A stretch of DNA of 37,143 bases from Comamonadaceae bacterium (GTDB lineage Bacteria; Pseudomonadota; Gammaproteobacteria; Burkholderiales; Burkholderiaceae_C), in contig CANGPV010000012.1 of the NCBI GenBank assembly GCA_947455935.1, positions 1 through 37,143 of the forward strand. The letters are read 5' to 3'. The position numbers and the translations under genes are program-made. The notes under the pieces are model-generated. The model was not told the origin of the DNA and did no database searches. It saw nothing but the letters and a program-made list of their open reading frames with translations. Positions 27,346 through 37,143 of this stretch are shown here, in pieces; the stretch's first letter is position 1, and each line of letters begins with the position of its first letter.

Positions 27346-28215
27346 ATGGACTGGCAAGCGCATCGCCATGATTGGCCCCACGCCGAACTCAGCCGATTTG
27401 TAGAAGCTGGCGGTGTGCGCTGGCATGTGCAGCAAGCCGGTGATCGAGGACCACAGGTCTTGCTCATCCACGGCACGGGGGCCTCGGGCCACACATGGCG
27501 GGACTTGTTCTTGCCGCTGGCGGCACACGCCAGGGTGTTGTCGATCGATTTGCCCGGCCATGGCTTCAGCTCACTGGCTGCCGGTGACGGTATGTCGCTG
27601 CCGGGTATGGCGAGCAGTTTGCATGCGCTTACCCAAGCGCTGGCGTTTGCGGTGGATGTGTTCATCGGCCACTCGGCGGGTGCGGCGATTGCGGCGAATA
27701 TGGTGGTCACCCAGCAACTCACGCCCCAAGCCTTGGTGGGCATCAACCCCGCGTGGCTGCCGCTTCCCGGTTTGGCAGGGCTGCTGTTTCCGCCAGCTGC
27801 CAAATTGCTGGCCCTTACCCCCTGGGTACCGCAATGGTTTGCCAAACAAGCCAGCAGTCCTGGCATGTTGGACAAATTACTAGACAGTACGGGCTCGGTG
27901 CTGGACGACAGGGGTAAAGCGCTTTATGCAAGGCTGGTGGCCAACCCCGAGCACGCCCAAGGCGCTTTGAACATGATGGCGGCATGGGATTTATCGTCAG
28001 GCCCGTCTGTGCTGCGGCAATTGCGCTGCCCTGTGCATATCTTGGTTGGCGACAACGACCGCACCGTGCCACCCATGCAAGCCCAGCAAGCGCTGGCCTT
28101 GCTGTCAAACGGCCACTTCAAGCGCTGGGCGGGGTATGGGCATTTGGTTCATGAGGAGGTTCCCTTGGAAATGGGGGAATATCTGAAAGAGATTGCTTCG
28201 CAAGGCTCGCAATAA
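27346..28215 (+). CDS. bchO: Alpha/beta hydrolase BchO
   Basis: BchO is an alpha/beta hydrolase linked to the Mg chelatase genes in purple bacteria. Its precise role is not settled; a chaperone or lipase-like part in Mg-protoporphyrin synthesis has been proposed. The 289-residue protein has the oxyanion loop LLIHGTGASGHTWRDL, DLPGHGFSS, nucleophile elbow GHSAGAA with Ser110, a likely acid in VGDNDRTVPP and His in GYGHLVHEE. The ATG is one base after the bchD stop, so it is the last gene of bchH-I-D-O. It ends five bases from convergent bchP. Confidence 0.92.
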   Translation: MDWQAHRHDWPHAELSRFVEAGGVRWHVQQAGDRGPQVLLIHGTGASGHTWRDLFLPLAAHARVLSIDLPGHGFSSLAAGDGMSLPGMASSLHALTQALAFAVDVFIGHSAGAAIAANMVVTQQLTPQALVGINPAWLPLPGLAGLLFPPAAKLLALTPWVPQWFAKQASSPGMLDKLLDSTGSVLDDRGKALYARLVANPEHAQGALNMMAAWDLSSGPSVLRQLRCPVHILVGDNDRTVPPMQAQQALALLSNGHFKRWAGYGHLVHEEVPLEMGEYLKEIASQGSQ

Positions 28216-28220
28216 CGAGT

Positions 28221-29420
28221 TCAAGTCTTGGCCATGCCCATCAAATGCGCCATGTCCTTGAAGAAAATCTTCACATGCGCCATGGGTTTTTTGCGCTCTA
28301 GCTTTTTGTTCATGTACGAGTCAAAGGTGAGTTTTTGCACGTCTTTGTCTTCGCACATCTTCACAAAACTTTCGCGGCGCTTGTCGGTGCTGTACCAAAA
28401 ATACTGCATGATGCCCAGCACCCAAAACACCGTGCCATGGTCTTTCATGAAGCGCTTGCGGGCCAGCTTTAAAGCTGCTGGGTTGCGTTGCACCAAGCAT
28501 TCGTGGGCTGCGTCTGCGGCCAATCGACCACCCAACATGGCGTAGTAAATGCCCTCGCCTGACGCGGGGGCGACCACACCTGCAGCGTCACCGGCCAACA
28601 CCACATCACGCCCGTTGTCCCAGCGAGGCAAGGGCTTCATGGGCAGGGGTGCACCTTCGCGGCGCAACACGGTGGCGTGCTGCAAACCGGCGGCGTCACG
28701 CAAACGACCGACGGCACTGCGCAGCGAAAAGCCTTTGTCGGCGCTGCCCGTACCCACGCTCATGGTGTCGCCATGGGGGAAGACCCAGCCATAAAAATCG
28801 GGTGACAAACTGCCGCGGTAATACACATCGCAACGTGAGGGATCGGACTCGGTTTGCACCATGTCTTCGGGAGTTTTGACAATCTCGTGGTACGCAAACA
28901 CATACTTGGTTTTTTCCGCACCAGGCACGGCTTGGCGAGCCACCTCGGAGCGAGCACCATCGGCGCCAATGATGCAGCGTCCCCGCACACTGGCTGGTTT
29001 TTCCATGCCATCGTCGGTGCGAATGGTGAAGTGAACACGGCTGACACCATCGTCGTCACGGCTGAGTTTGTCAAACACGCCACGCTGACGTACCGCACCA
29101 TGGTTTTCAGCCCGTACACGCAACCATTCGTCAAACTGGTCACGGTTGACCATGCCCACAAAGCCTCCCTCGATAGGAATATCCACCTTGTTATCTTTGG
29201 GCGAGACCATGCGAGCCGCTCTGGCTTTGGCCACCAAGAGTTCATCGGGGATCTCAAAGTCTTTGATCAAGCGGGGGGGGATCGCACCGCCGCATGGCTT
29301 GATGCGTCCTTGCCTGTCGAGCAACAGCACATGGCGGCCCAGTCGTGCCAAATCATCGGCAGCGGTGGCACCTGCTGGCCCTCCGCCCACTACCACCACG
29401 TCATAAGTTAAGTGTTGCAT
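28221..29420 (-). CDS. bchP: Geranylgeranyl diphosphate/bacteriochlorophyll reductase
   Basis: BchP reduces the geranylgeranyl tail of bacteriochlorophyll to phytyl in three NADPH-dependent steps. The 399-residue flavoprotein has an N-terminal FAD motif VVVVGGGPAGATAADDLARLG, KPCGGAIPPRLI, GRCIIGADGARSEVARQ, and the second FAD motif LAGDAAGVVAPASGEGIYYAMLGGRLAAD. Length is normal. The ATG overlaps the end of bchG by 13 bases (ATGCAACACTTAA), so the two late pigment enzymes are translationally coupled. It converges on bchO with a five-base gap, with no terminator visible between them. Confidence 0.96.
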   Translation of the reverse strand: MQHLTYDVVVVGGGPAGATAADDLARLGRHVLLLDRQGRIKPCGGAIPPRLIKDFEIPDELLVAKARAARMVSPKDNKVDIPIEGGFVGMVNRDQFDEWLRVRAENHGAVRQRGVFDKLSRDDDGVSRVHFTIRTDDGMEKPASVRGRCIIGADGARSEVARQAVPGAEKTKYVFAYHEIVKTPEDMVQTESDPSRCDVYYRGSLSPDFYGWVFPHGDTMSVGTGSADKGFSLRSAVGRLRDAAGLQHATVLRREGAPLPMKPLPRWDNGRDVVLAGDAAGVVAPASGEGIYYAMLGGRLAADAAHECLVQRNPAALKLARKRFMKDHGTVFWVLGIMQYFWYSTDKRRESFVKMCEDKDVQKLTFDSYMNKKLERKKPMAHVKIFFKDMAHLMGMAKT

Positions 29421-30370
29421 GCGAGTGCTCCTGAAGATTGGGCCAGAGAAAAAGAAAAGGGTTGGGTTTCAAAACTAAGCAGATGCTGCGGCGCATTGCG
29501 CCACGCAAAGGCGCTGACCATCATGCCGGCCACCAACAGGGGAACGCCAAAAGCACTCAAGCTCAGGGCTCGGCCCACGGGGTCACGCATGAAGCGCATC
29601 ATCAAGGGGGTTTGGGCGTATATCAGCAGCAAGACCGCCACGGCGTAGGGCAACAAGCCCCAAGCCAGCAGCAAAGCCACCACCACCAACTGGGGCAGCA
29701 ACATCACCCAACAGGCGGTACCCGCAGCGCCTTTGACGCCCAATTGCACGGGCAGCGACCACACACCCATTTGCTTGTCGCCTTCGATGGACTTGAAATC
29801 ATTCAAGGTCATGATGCCGTGCGCCGCCAAGCTGTAGAGCATCGCCAAAGTGATGATGTGGGCGTCGGGCATGGCGCCGCCCAGCATGACCGCTGCGCCG
29901 GTGATCCATGCCAAGCCTTCGTAGCTGAGCGCACACGCAGCGTTGCCAATCCAGCCGTCTTTTTTGAAACGAAAAGGCGGTGCGCTGTAAGCCCATGCCA
30001 GCGCCAGCGCCAGCAAGGTGGCGCGAAATGCCCAGGCGCCCAACTGCCACGCCCACAACGCTGACAGCAGGGTCCATGCGATGGCGATGTACAGACCCCA
30101 ACGCCCGGGGATACGACCCGAAGGAATGGGCCTTTGGGGTTCATTGATGGCATCCACATGGCGATCAAACCAGTCGTTCACCGCTTGGCTGCAAGCGCAG
30201 ACCATGGGTCCCGCCAGCACAATGCCACTGACAAGCAAGCCCACACGTTCGCCCAAAGGTTGACCCGAAGACACGGCGCCGCAAGCGAATGCCCACATGG
30301 GTGGAAACCAAGTGACGGGCTTGAGAAGTTGTAAAACAGCGGAGGGTTGGGGAAGCGCCATGCTTCCCAT
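29408..30370 (-). CDS. bchG: Bacteriochlorophyll synthase (prenyltransferase)
   Basis: BchG attaches geranylgeranyl or phytyl diphosphate to bacteriochlorophyllide in the membrane. The 320-residue UbiA-family protein has LLKPVTWFPPMWAFACG, the first prenyl-diphosphate Asp motif NDWFDRHVDAINEPQRPIPSG, the second motif NDFKSIEGDKQMGVWSLPVQLG and about eight hydrophobic segments. ATG codons at 30370 and 30361 are both possible; neither has a good ribosome binding site, and the second gives MALPQPSAV, closer to family N-termini. A PpsR-type operator ends 22 bp upstream and ppsR lies just beyond it on the same strand. It is followed by overlapping bchP. Confidence 0.95.
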   Translation of the reverse strand: MGSMALPQPSAVLQLLKPVTWFPPMWAFACGAVSSGQPLGERVGLLVSGIVLAGPMVCACSQAVNDWFDRHVDAINEPQRPIPSGRIPGRWGLYIAIAWTLLSALWAWQLGAWAFRATLLALALAWAYSAPPFRFKKDGWIGNAACALSYEGLAWITGAAVMLGGAMPDAHIITLAMLYSLAAHGIMTLNDFKSIEGDKQMGVWSLPVQLGVKGAAGTACWVMLLPQLVVVALLLAWGLLPYAVAVLLLIYAQTPLMMRFMRDPVGRALSLSAFGVPLLVAGMMVSAFAWRNAPQHLLSFETQPFSFSLAQSSGALACNT

Positions 30371-30391
30371 TTTTCATTTGACGGCGCCAAA

Positions 30392-30409
30392 TGTCAATCT
30401 AAGTTGACG
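30392..30409. promoter_or_regulatory. Candidate PpsR operator upstream of bchG
   Basis: TGTCAATCTAAGTTGACG matches TGT-N12-ACA except for the last base, and its core is one base off the site before bchF. It sits between ppsR and bchG, so PpsR may limit bchGP without blocking its own gene. Read toward bchG it ends in TTGACA, followed after 17 bp by AAAAAT. Confidence 0.78.
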
Positions 30410-30430
30410 CTTTTTGGCTCAGTCTAGGGT

Positions 30431-31822
30431 TTACTCTGACTCGCCCTCGGCCACCATGCCATAGCGGTGTAACTTGACATACAAGCTTTGGCGGGACAAA
30501 CCCAGCATCTCGGCGGCCGAGGCGCGGTTGTTTTGGGTTAAGGCCAGCGCCGCTTGAATACACATGCGCTCGATCATGGTGCTGGTTTCACCCACAATTT
30601 CTTTCATGGGCATGCGCCCCACGAGTTGCGACAACTGCGCCACCGAATCGGCCATGCCGCCGCTGCTCGCAGGGGTTGCCTCGCGGCTGCGAGCGCCAGC
30701 GATTTCATGGAAGAAGAAACCATAAGTCGGGTCTTCACCATTCAAAGTTACCGCGGTGATATCTACGGGAATAAGCACGCCCACCATGCTGCGTAAATCG
30801 GTCGCAAAACTGCGCAAGGTCCGTGACTGGCGCAAATTGGTCAGCAACACGCCCAAATCGACGCCGCCACGGGCCAACCACTCTTCCAAACTTTTGTTGA
30901 CCAACATGGCGTGAGAAGACACACCGACCATGCTGCAAAACTCGGGGTTGCTGGCCAGCACCGTGCCCAAACGATCGGCCACCACAAAACCCACGGGCGC
31001 TTGGTCCAAGGCATGGTGAAACCAATCAATCACGGGTGCTTCCGTGTGACTGGTTTGCTGCGCACTCAGCGCTTGCAAGCGCAGCAAAAACTGCGGGCCA
31101 CCCTCTTGCACAAACACCGACACGTGCAAATTGCAATCGCGCTCGGCCTTGAGGTAGCGCACCCGCCCTGACTCCATGCGTCCCGAGGTTTGTGCTTGAA
31201 CCAGCAACTGCTCCAAGGCTTCGCGCTTGGCGGGGTCAAAGAGTTGGACCACATCGACACCGGGCAATTTGCGGTTGATGTCTTTGAATACCAACTGTGC
31301 GGCGTTATTCGCCTCCATCACGCGACGCTGCGCCACATCGACCACCATCATCGGGTCAGCGACTGACTCGAACAACAGGCGGTAACGCGCTTCCATATGA
31401 CGCAAACGCAGAAAGTCGCGCTCCATGGATTGATGCGCTTCCACCAAGCGGCTTTGCATTTGTGACACGCCACTTAAATCGCGTCCAAATAACCATACGG
31501 TGCCGTCTTTGCCTTGCGACAACAAACTGACTTGCAAAGGCAGGTCTTGGCCAGGGGCAGGTGAAAAGTTCAGATGCCGCCACAACGGTGCATCGGCTTT
31601 GCCAAGGGAAGCCATGACCATGGCGAATTTTTCTTGGCTGTCGTGGCTGACGATATCTTTGATGGAACGGCCCTTGAGGCCGCTTAAATTCAGACGCTGT
31701 AAATCTTTGCCAAAAACGGTTACCTCTAGCACTGTCGAATGCTTGTCTAGCACTAACACGATGTCAACCAAAGCTGGCAACAACTGCTGTAAATGCACGG
31801 AGCTTAAGTCGGGTGTAATCAA
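30431..31822 (-). CDS. ppsR: Photosynthesis gene regulator PpsR/CrtJ
   Basis: PpsR (CrtJ) represses, and in Rubrivivax can also activate, bacteriochlorophyll, carotenoid and light-harvesting genes according to oxygen and light. The 463-residue protein has an N-terminal PAS-like region (LPALVDIVLVLDKHSTVLEV), two further PAS domains (YRLLFESVADPMMVVDVAQRRV; LDQAPVGFVVADRLGTVLASNPEFCSMVG) and a Fis-type HTH, NRASAAEMLGLSRQSLYVKLHRYG. Cys421 in ERMCIQAAL corresponds to the redox-sensitive HTH cysteine of Rhodobacter CrtJ/PpsR (about 420-424). The partner near residue 250 is not obvious; the other cysteines are 230 and 296. The start must be TTG 31822, because an in-frame TAG lies five codons upstream and no ATG or GTG is available. 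Confidence 0.93.
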   Translation of the reverse strand: MITPDLSSVHLQQLLPALVDIVLVLDKHSTVLEVTVFGKDLQRLNLSGLKGRSIKDIVSHDSQEKFAMVMASLGKADAPLWRHLNFSPAPGQDLPLQVSLLSQGKDGTVWLFGRDLSGVSQMQSRLVEAHQSMERDFLRLRHMEARYRLLFESVADPMMVVDVAQRRVMEANNAAQLVFKDINRKLPGVDVVQLFDPAKREALEQLLVQAQTSGRMESGRVRYLKAERDCNLHVSVFVQEGGPQFLLRLQALSAQQTSHTEAPVIDWFHHALDQAPVGFVVADRLGTVLASNPEFCSMVGVSSHAMLVNKSLEEWLARGGVDLGVLLTNLRQSRTLRSFATDLRSMVGVLIPVDITAVTLNGEDPTYGFFFHEIAGARSREATPASSGGMADSVAQLSQLVGRMPMKEIVGETSTMIERMCIQAALALTQNNRASAAEMLGLSRQSLYVKLHRYGMVAEGESE

Positions 31823-31952
31823 AATCTCGAATGTCTAAAAGTGGTTAAGCAGGGAAACGATGACTTTGGCCAAGGCTTTTGGCGCACACGCGCACACGAA
31901 GCAATGAATGTGAAAGATATTCTATGCCTTGTTTGTCCAACTAATCTTAAAA
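31823..31952 (-). other. 130-bp gap between ppaA and ppsR
   Basis: No gene and no TGT-N12-ACA site is visible here. A -10-like TAGAAT (minus strand, 31924-31919) is present without a good -35 hexamer. A separate ppsR promoter is possible, but co-transcription with ppaA is equally plausible. Confidence 0.35.
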
Positions 31953-32762
31953 TCACGATACAGCGAAATCGGAGGTTTTACCCACCTGCTGGCGCACCCG
32001 CTCAAGCCGCTGCAAGGCCATGAGTTGCGCTTGGTCAGCATGTGCGCTTGCAAAATCGGCCCCCAGCCACTCGGCCAAATGGCCATGTTTGGCAAGCATG
32101 GGACCACCCACCATCACCAGCATGTTGGGGTTGACAGATTTTTTCCTCAGCGTGGCAATCAACTGTTTGAGGTAAGCAAATTGGCGCTCATCAGATACCG
32201 ACACACCCACCACATCGATTGCACACGACTGCACCGTGGTGACCATATCGGGCTCGCGCCAAGTGCTGGCACCCAAGACGGTCCAGCCGTAACGCTTGAA
32301 ATATTGAGAGAGGATGAGCAAGCCCAGCGAATGCTGTGAATTGGGCGTGTTCACCAGCAAAGCGGTGTGGCTAACCACGCGCTGCGACTTAGGCCCTGAG
32401 AGCACAAACTCCGCGCTCAGGCTGTAGACCAATTCTTGTAAACGGTAGCTGGCTTGGGTGACGGCGATAAAGTCGATGGTGTCGTTCGCCCACCAGTCAT
32501 GAAAGAGCCTCGCCGCGTTAGGGATGGTTTGCAAGAACAGGGTTTCTAAGCCCCAGCCTTGTCTAAGCATGTTCAAGACACAAGCCTTGATTTCATGCGA
32601 TTGACTCGATAAACAGGCCATAGCCAACAGCTGACTTTGCCTTAAAACCAAGCTGCTGTCGGCAGGCTCAAGCGCTGAGTGGTGCAGTAATTGCGGAATG
32701 ACAAGCTCTTTCAATGCCAAGCTCAAAGGCTCGGTCATGGCTTGCTTTTCTTGGGCATTCAT
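31953..32762 (-). CDS. ppaA: PpaA/AerR cobalamin-binding photoreceptor antirepressor
   Basis: PpaA/AerR binds adenosyl- or hydroxocobalamin and modulates PpsR/CrtJ in response to light. The 269-residue protein has a helical linker region (RLFHDWWANDTIDFIAVTQASYRLQELVYSL) followed by a B12-binding Rossmann-type domain. In NTPNSQHSLGLLILSQYF, His144 occupies the place of the cobalamin ligand His145 described for Rhodobacter capsulatus AerR. DVVGVSVSDERQFAYLKQLIATLRKKS and MLVMVGGPMLAKHG follow. It lacks the AppA-type BLUF flavin domain. It lies upstream of ppsR on the same strand and is divergent from bchF, sharing a 179-bp gap that holds two PpsR-type sites. The start could also be ATG at residue 9. 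Confidence 0.88.
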   Translation of the reverse strand: MNAQEKQAMTEPLSLALKELVIPQLLHHSALEPADSSLVLRQSQLLAMACLSSQSHEIKACVLNMLRQGWGLETLFLQTIPNAARLFHDWWANDTIDFIAVTQASYRLQELVYSLSAEFVLSGPKSQRVVSHTALLVNTPNSQHSLGLLILSQYFKRYGWTVLGASTWREPDMVTTVQSCAIDVVGVSVSDERQFAYLKQLIATLRKKSVNPNMLVMVGGPMLAKHGHLAEWLGADFASAHADQAQLMALQRLERVRQQVGKTSDFAVS

Positions 32763-32812
32763 AGGGAAATTTCTCAGTCCGGCGTGATCACAGAATTCAA
32801 GAGTTGCTCAAG

Positions 32813-32830
32813 TGTCATATTTTTTTGACA
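32813..32830. promoter_or_regulatory. PpsR operator on the ppaA side of the ppaA-bchF gap
   Basis: TGTCATATTTTTTTGACA is an exact TGT-N12-ACA palindrome, 51-68 bp upstream of the ppaA start. Its T-rich centre differs from the other operators. It is 61 bp centre to centre from the bchF-side site. Confidence 0.75.
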
Positions 32831-32873
32831 CATTGAACCTAGGGAAAACCCCGCTATTGTCATTATTAAATAA

Positions 32874-32891
32874 CGTCAATTTAAGTTGACA
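32874..32891. promoter_or_regulatory. PpsR operator upstream of bchF
   Basis: CGTCAATTTAAGTTGACA has the TGT-N12-ACA form with one mismatch at the first base and shares the GTCAAT-N2-AAGTTGAC core with the bchG and dxs sites. It overlaps the -35 element of the predicted bchF promoter. Confidence 0.82.
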
Positions 32892-32914
32892 CTTTACCTC
32901 CAGCCCTCTAAAGT
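32886..32914 (+). promoter_or_regulatory. Predicted sigma-70 promoter of bchFNBL
   Basis: TTGACA (32886-32891), a 17-bp spacer and TAAAGT (32909-32914) form a good promoter with an untranslated leader of about 20-25 bases before bchF. The -35 lies inside the PpsR operator, which explains repression by simple occlusion. Confidence 0.65.
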
Positions 32915-32941
32915 AAGTCGACTCTGAAAAAAATGTAACCC

Positions 32942-34737
<1,796 letters not shown>

Positions 34738-34746
34738 GGACAGACC

Positions 34747-36363
34747 ATGCAACTCACGCTCTGGACTTACGAAGGCCCCCCGCACATCGGTGCCATGCGT
34801 GTGGCCACGGCCATGACCGATGTGCATTACGTGTTGCACGCGCCGCAGGGCGACACCTACGCCGATTTGCTGTTCACCATGATCGAGCGCTTACCGCGCC
34901 GTCCACCCGTCACCTACACCACGTTCCAAGCCCGTGACCTAGGGGGCGACACCGCTGAGTTGTTCAAAACCGCAGCGCGTGAGGCCTACGAGCGCTTCAA
35001 GCCCAACGCCATGCTGGTAGGTGCGTCATGCACCGCCGAATTGATCCAAGACGACCCCGGTGGCTTGGCCTTGGCGTTGAACCTACCCATTCCTGTGGTG
35101 CCCTTGGAATTACCGGCTTACCAGCGCAAAGAAAACTGGGGTGCCTCGGAAACCTTCTACCACTTGGTGCGTAACTTGGTGCCCACGGGTCACAGTCGCA
35201 CGCCTTTGCAAGACCGCACAGCGAGTTGCAATATTTTGGGTCCTACCGCCTTGGGTTTCAGGCACCGCGACGATGTCAAAGAAATTCGCGCCTTGCTGCA
35301 AGAGTTGGGCGTACACGTGAATGTCGTTGCCCCTTTGAATGCCAGTGTGGCCGATGTGCGCCGCTTGGCCGAGGCAGACTTCAATGTGGTGCTCTACCCC
35401 GAACTCGGCCGAACCGCCGCCCAATGGCTGCAACGCAACTGCGAACAACCTTTTACGCAATGCGTTCCCTACGGTGTCAACGGCACTTTGGATTTCATCC
35501 GTGAAGTACGTGATTTAGCGGGCATCACCGACAGCGGCAAAAGCTTGGCTGACTACAGCCAAGACTCCCGCGCCAAGTGGTATGCCAAGTCGGTGGATTC
35601 GACCTACCTCACTGGCAAGCGCGTGTTTGTGTTTGGCGACGCCACCCATGCCATTGCTGCCGCAAGGGTGGCGCACCAAGAGATGGGGTTCGAGGTGGTG
35701 GGTTTAGGCACTTACAGCCGCGAATTCGCCCGCGAGGTGCGCGACGCAGCCAAGCTTTATGGCATTGAAGCGCTGATCACTGACGACTATTTGGAGGTCG
35801 AAGACGCTGTCAAAGCCATGCACCCCGAGTTGCTTTTGGGCACGCAAATGGAACGCCACATTGCCAAGCGCTTGGGCGTGCCTTGCGCCGTCATTTCGGC
35901 CCCCATGCATGTGCAAGATTTCCCTGCCCGCTATGCGCCGCAAATGGGCTTTGAAGGTGCCAATGTCTTGTTTGATACCTGGGTACACCCTTTGATGATG
36001 GGCTTGGAAGAGCATTTGCTGGGCATGTTCCGCGAAGACTTTGAGTTCCACGATGGCGCGGCACCTTCGCACCTTGGCTCAGGTCATGGCATGCCTGCCA
36101 AGCCTGCCGGTCCAGTGGCAGCAGAACCCTTCAAACCCTCTGCCAACAACATCGAGTTGCCCTCGCCCGCCAGTGTGGGCGCAGAAACAGTCGCCAGCAA
36201 CGAAAGCAGCTGGGCACCCGAAGCTGAAAAAGAATTGAAAAAAATCCCGTTTTTTGTCCGTGGCAAAGCGCGACGCAACACCGAGTTATTTGCCCGTGAG
36301 CGCGGAGTGTCACGCATCACGGTGGAAACCATGTACGAAGCCAAGGCTCATTTCAGCCGCTGA
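34747..36363 (+). CDS. bchB: Dark-operative protochlorophyllide reductase subunit B
   Basis: The 538-residue BchB pairs with BchN to reduce the C17=C18 double bond of protochlorophyllide. The N-terminus [23 protein letters not shown] and Asp36 in [19 protein letters not shown] match the family; Asp36 is the unusual fourth ligand of the NB cluster. [45 protein letters not shown], and the C-terminal small domain [23 protein letters not shown] are also typical. Between the core and that domain is a low-complexity Ala/Pro/Ser linker of about 50 residues, also common in the family. AAGGA precedes the ATG, nine bases after the bchN stop. Confidence 0.97.
   Translation: MQLTLWTYEGPPHIGAMRVATAMTDVHYVLHAPQGDTYADLLFTMIERLPRRPPVTYTTFQARDLGGDTAELFKTAAREAYERFKPNAMLVGASCTAELIQDDPGGLALALNLPIPVVPLELPAYQRKENWGASETFYHLVRNLVPTGHSRTPLQDRTASCNILGPTALGFRHRDDVKEIRALLQELGVHVNVVAPLNASVADVRRLAEADFNVVLYPELGRTAAQWLQRNCEQPFTQCVPYGVNGTLDFIREVRDLAGITDSGKSLADYSQDSRAKWYAKSVDSTYLTGKRVFVFGDATHAIAAARVAHQEMGFEVVGLGTYSREFAREVRDAAKLYGIEALITDDYLEVEDAVKAMHPELLLGTQMERHIAKRLGVPCAVISAPMHVQDFPARYAPQMGFEGANVLFDTWVHPLMMGLEEHLLGMFREDFEFHDGAAPSHLGSGHGMPAKPAGPVAAEPFKPSANNIELPSPASVGAETVASNESSWAPEAEKELKKIPFFVRGKARRNTELFARERGVSRITVETMYEAKAHFSR

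Positions 36364-37143
<780 letters not shown>

Overview
The window looks like a chromosomal segment of a betaproteobacterium, most likely a Comamonadaceae-type Burkholderiales such as Limnohabitans, Rhodoferax or a relative. That genus guess rests on protein style, the urease and TRAP gene neighbourhood, and a PpsR/PpaA-type photosynthesis cluster; no database search was run. All genes read intact except the two cut by the window edges (ureC at the left, bchL at the right). No tRNA, rRNA, CRISPR array or insertion sequence was seen, and no stretch over 300 bases lacks a gene.

Left part (1-16 kb, general metabolism): the end of a urease operon (ureC fragment, ureE, ureF, ureG) runs by ATGA overlap into a secreted PQQ-type sugar dehydrogenase and a secreted alpha/beta hydrolase. 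ureE is bracketed by a perfect 19-bp inverted repeat. A four-gene minus-strand operon follows: fused hydantoinase/5-oxoprolinase, SAM methyltransferase, DUF6172 protein, and an SDR carrying the fingerprint of halohydrin dehalogenases. Divergent from it are crcB (fluoride channel), a GAF/Fis regulator and the two membrane subunits of a TRAP transporter. A terminator separates these from a DUF1993 protein and a TakP-like TRAP binding protein on the other strand.

Right part (16-37 kb, phototrophy): dxs (isoprenoid precursor supply), an SMP-30-like protein, a HiPIP (candidate electron donor to the reaction centre) and tspO lead into a photosynthesis gene cluster. The blocks are bchH-I-D-O (Mg chelatase) on plus; ppaA, ppsR, bchG, bchP on minus; and bchF-N-B-L on plus. 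These cover Mg insertion, protochlorophyllide reduction (dark-operative enzyme), 3-vinyl hydration and the final esterification and reduction of the bacteriochlorophyll tail, plus the redox/light regulators. puf, puh, crt and bchXYZ/bchC/bchM genes are not in the window.

Regulation: sites of the form TGT-N12-ACA or one base off it, the PpsR/CrtJ operator, lie before dxs, bchG, bchH (tandem, shared with divergent tspO) and between ppaA and bchF. Three of them share nearly the same 16-bp core, GTCAAT-N2-AAGTTGAC. The dxs operator suggests that isoprenoid supply is tied to the pigment regulon. A CCCTAG box recurs at fixed spacing upstream of the dxs and bchG operators, and in the matching place before the HiPIP gene.
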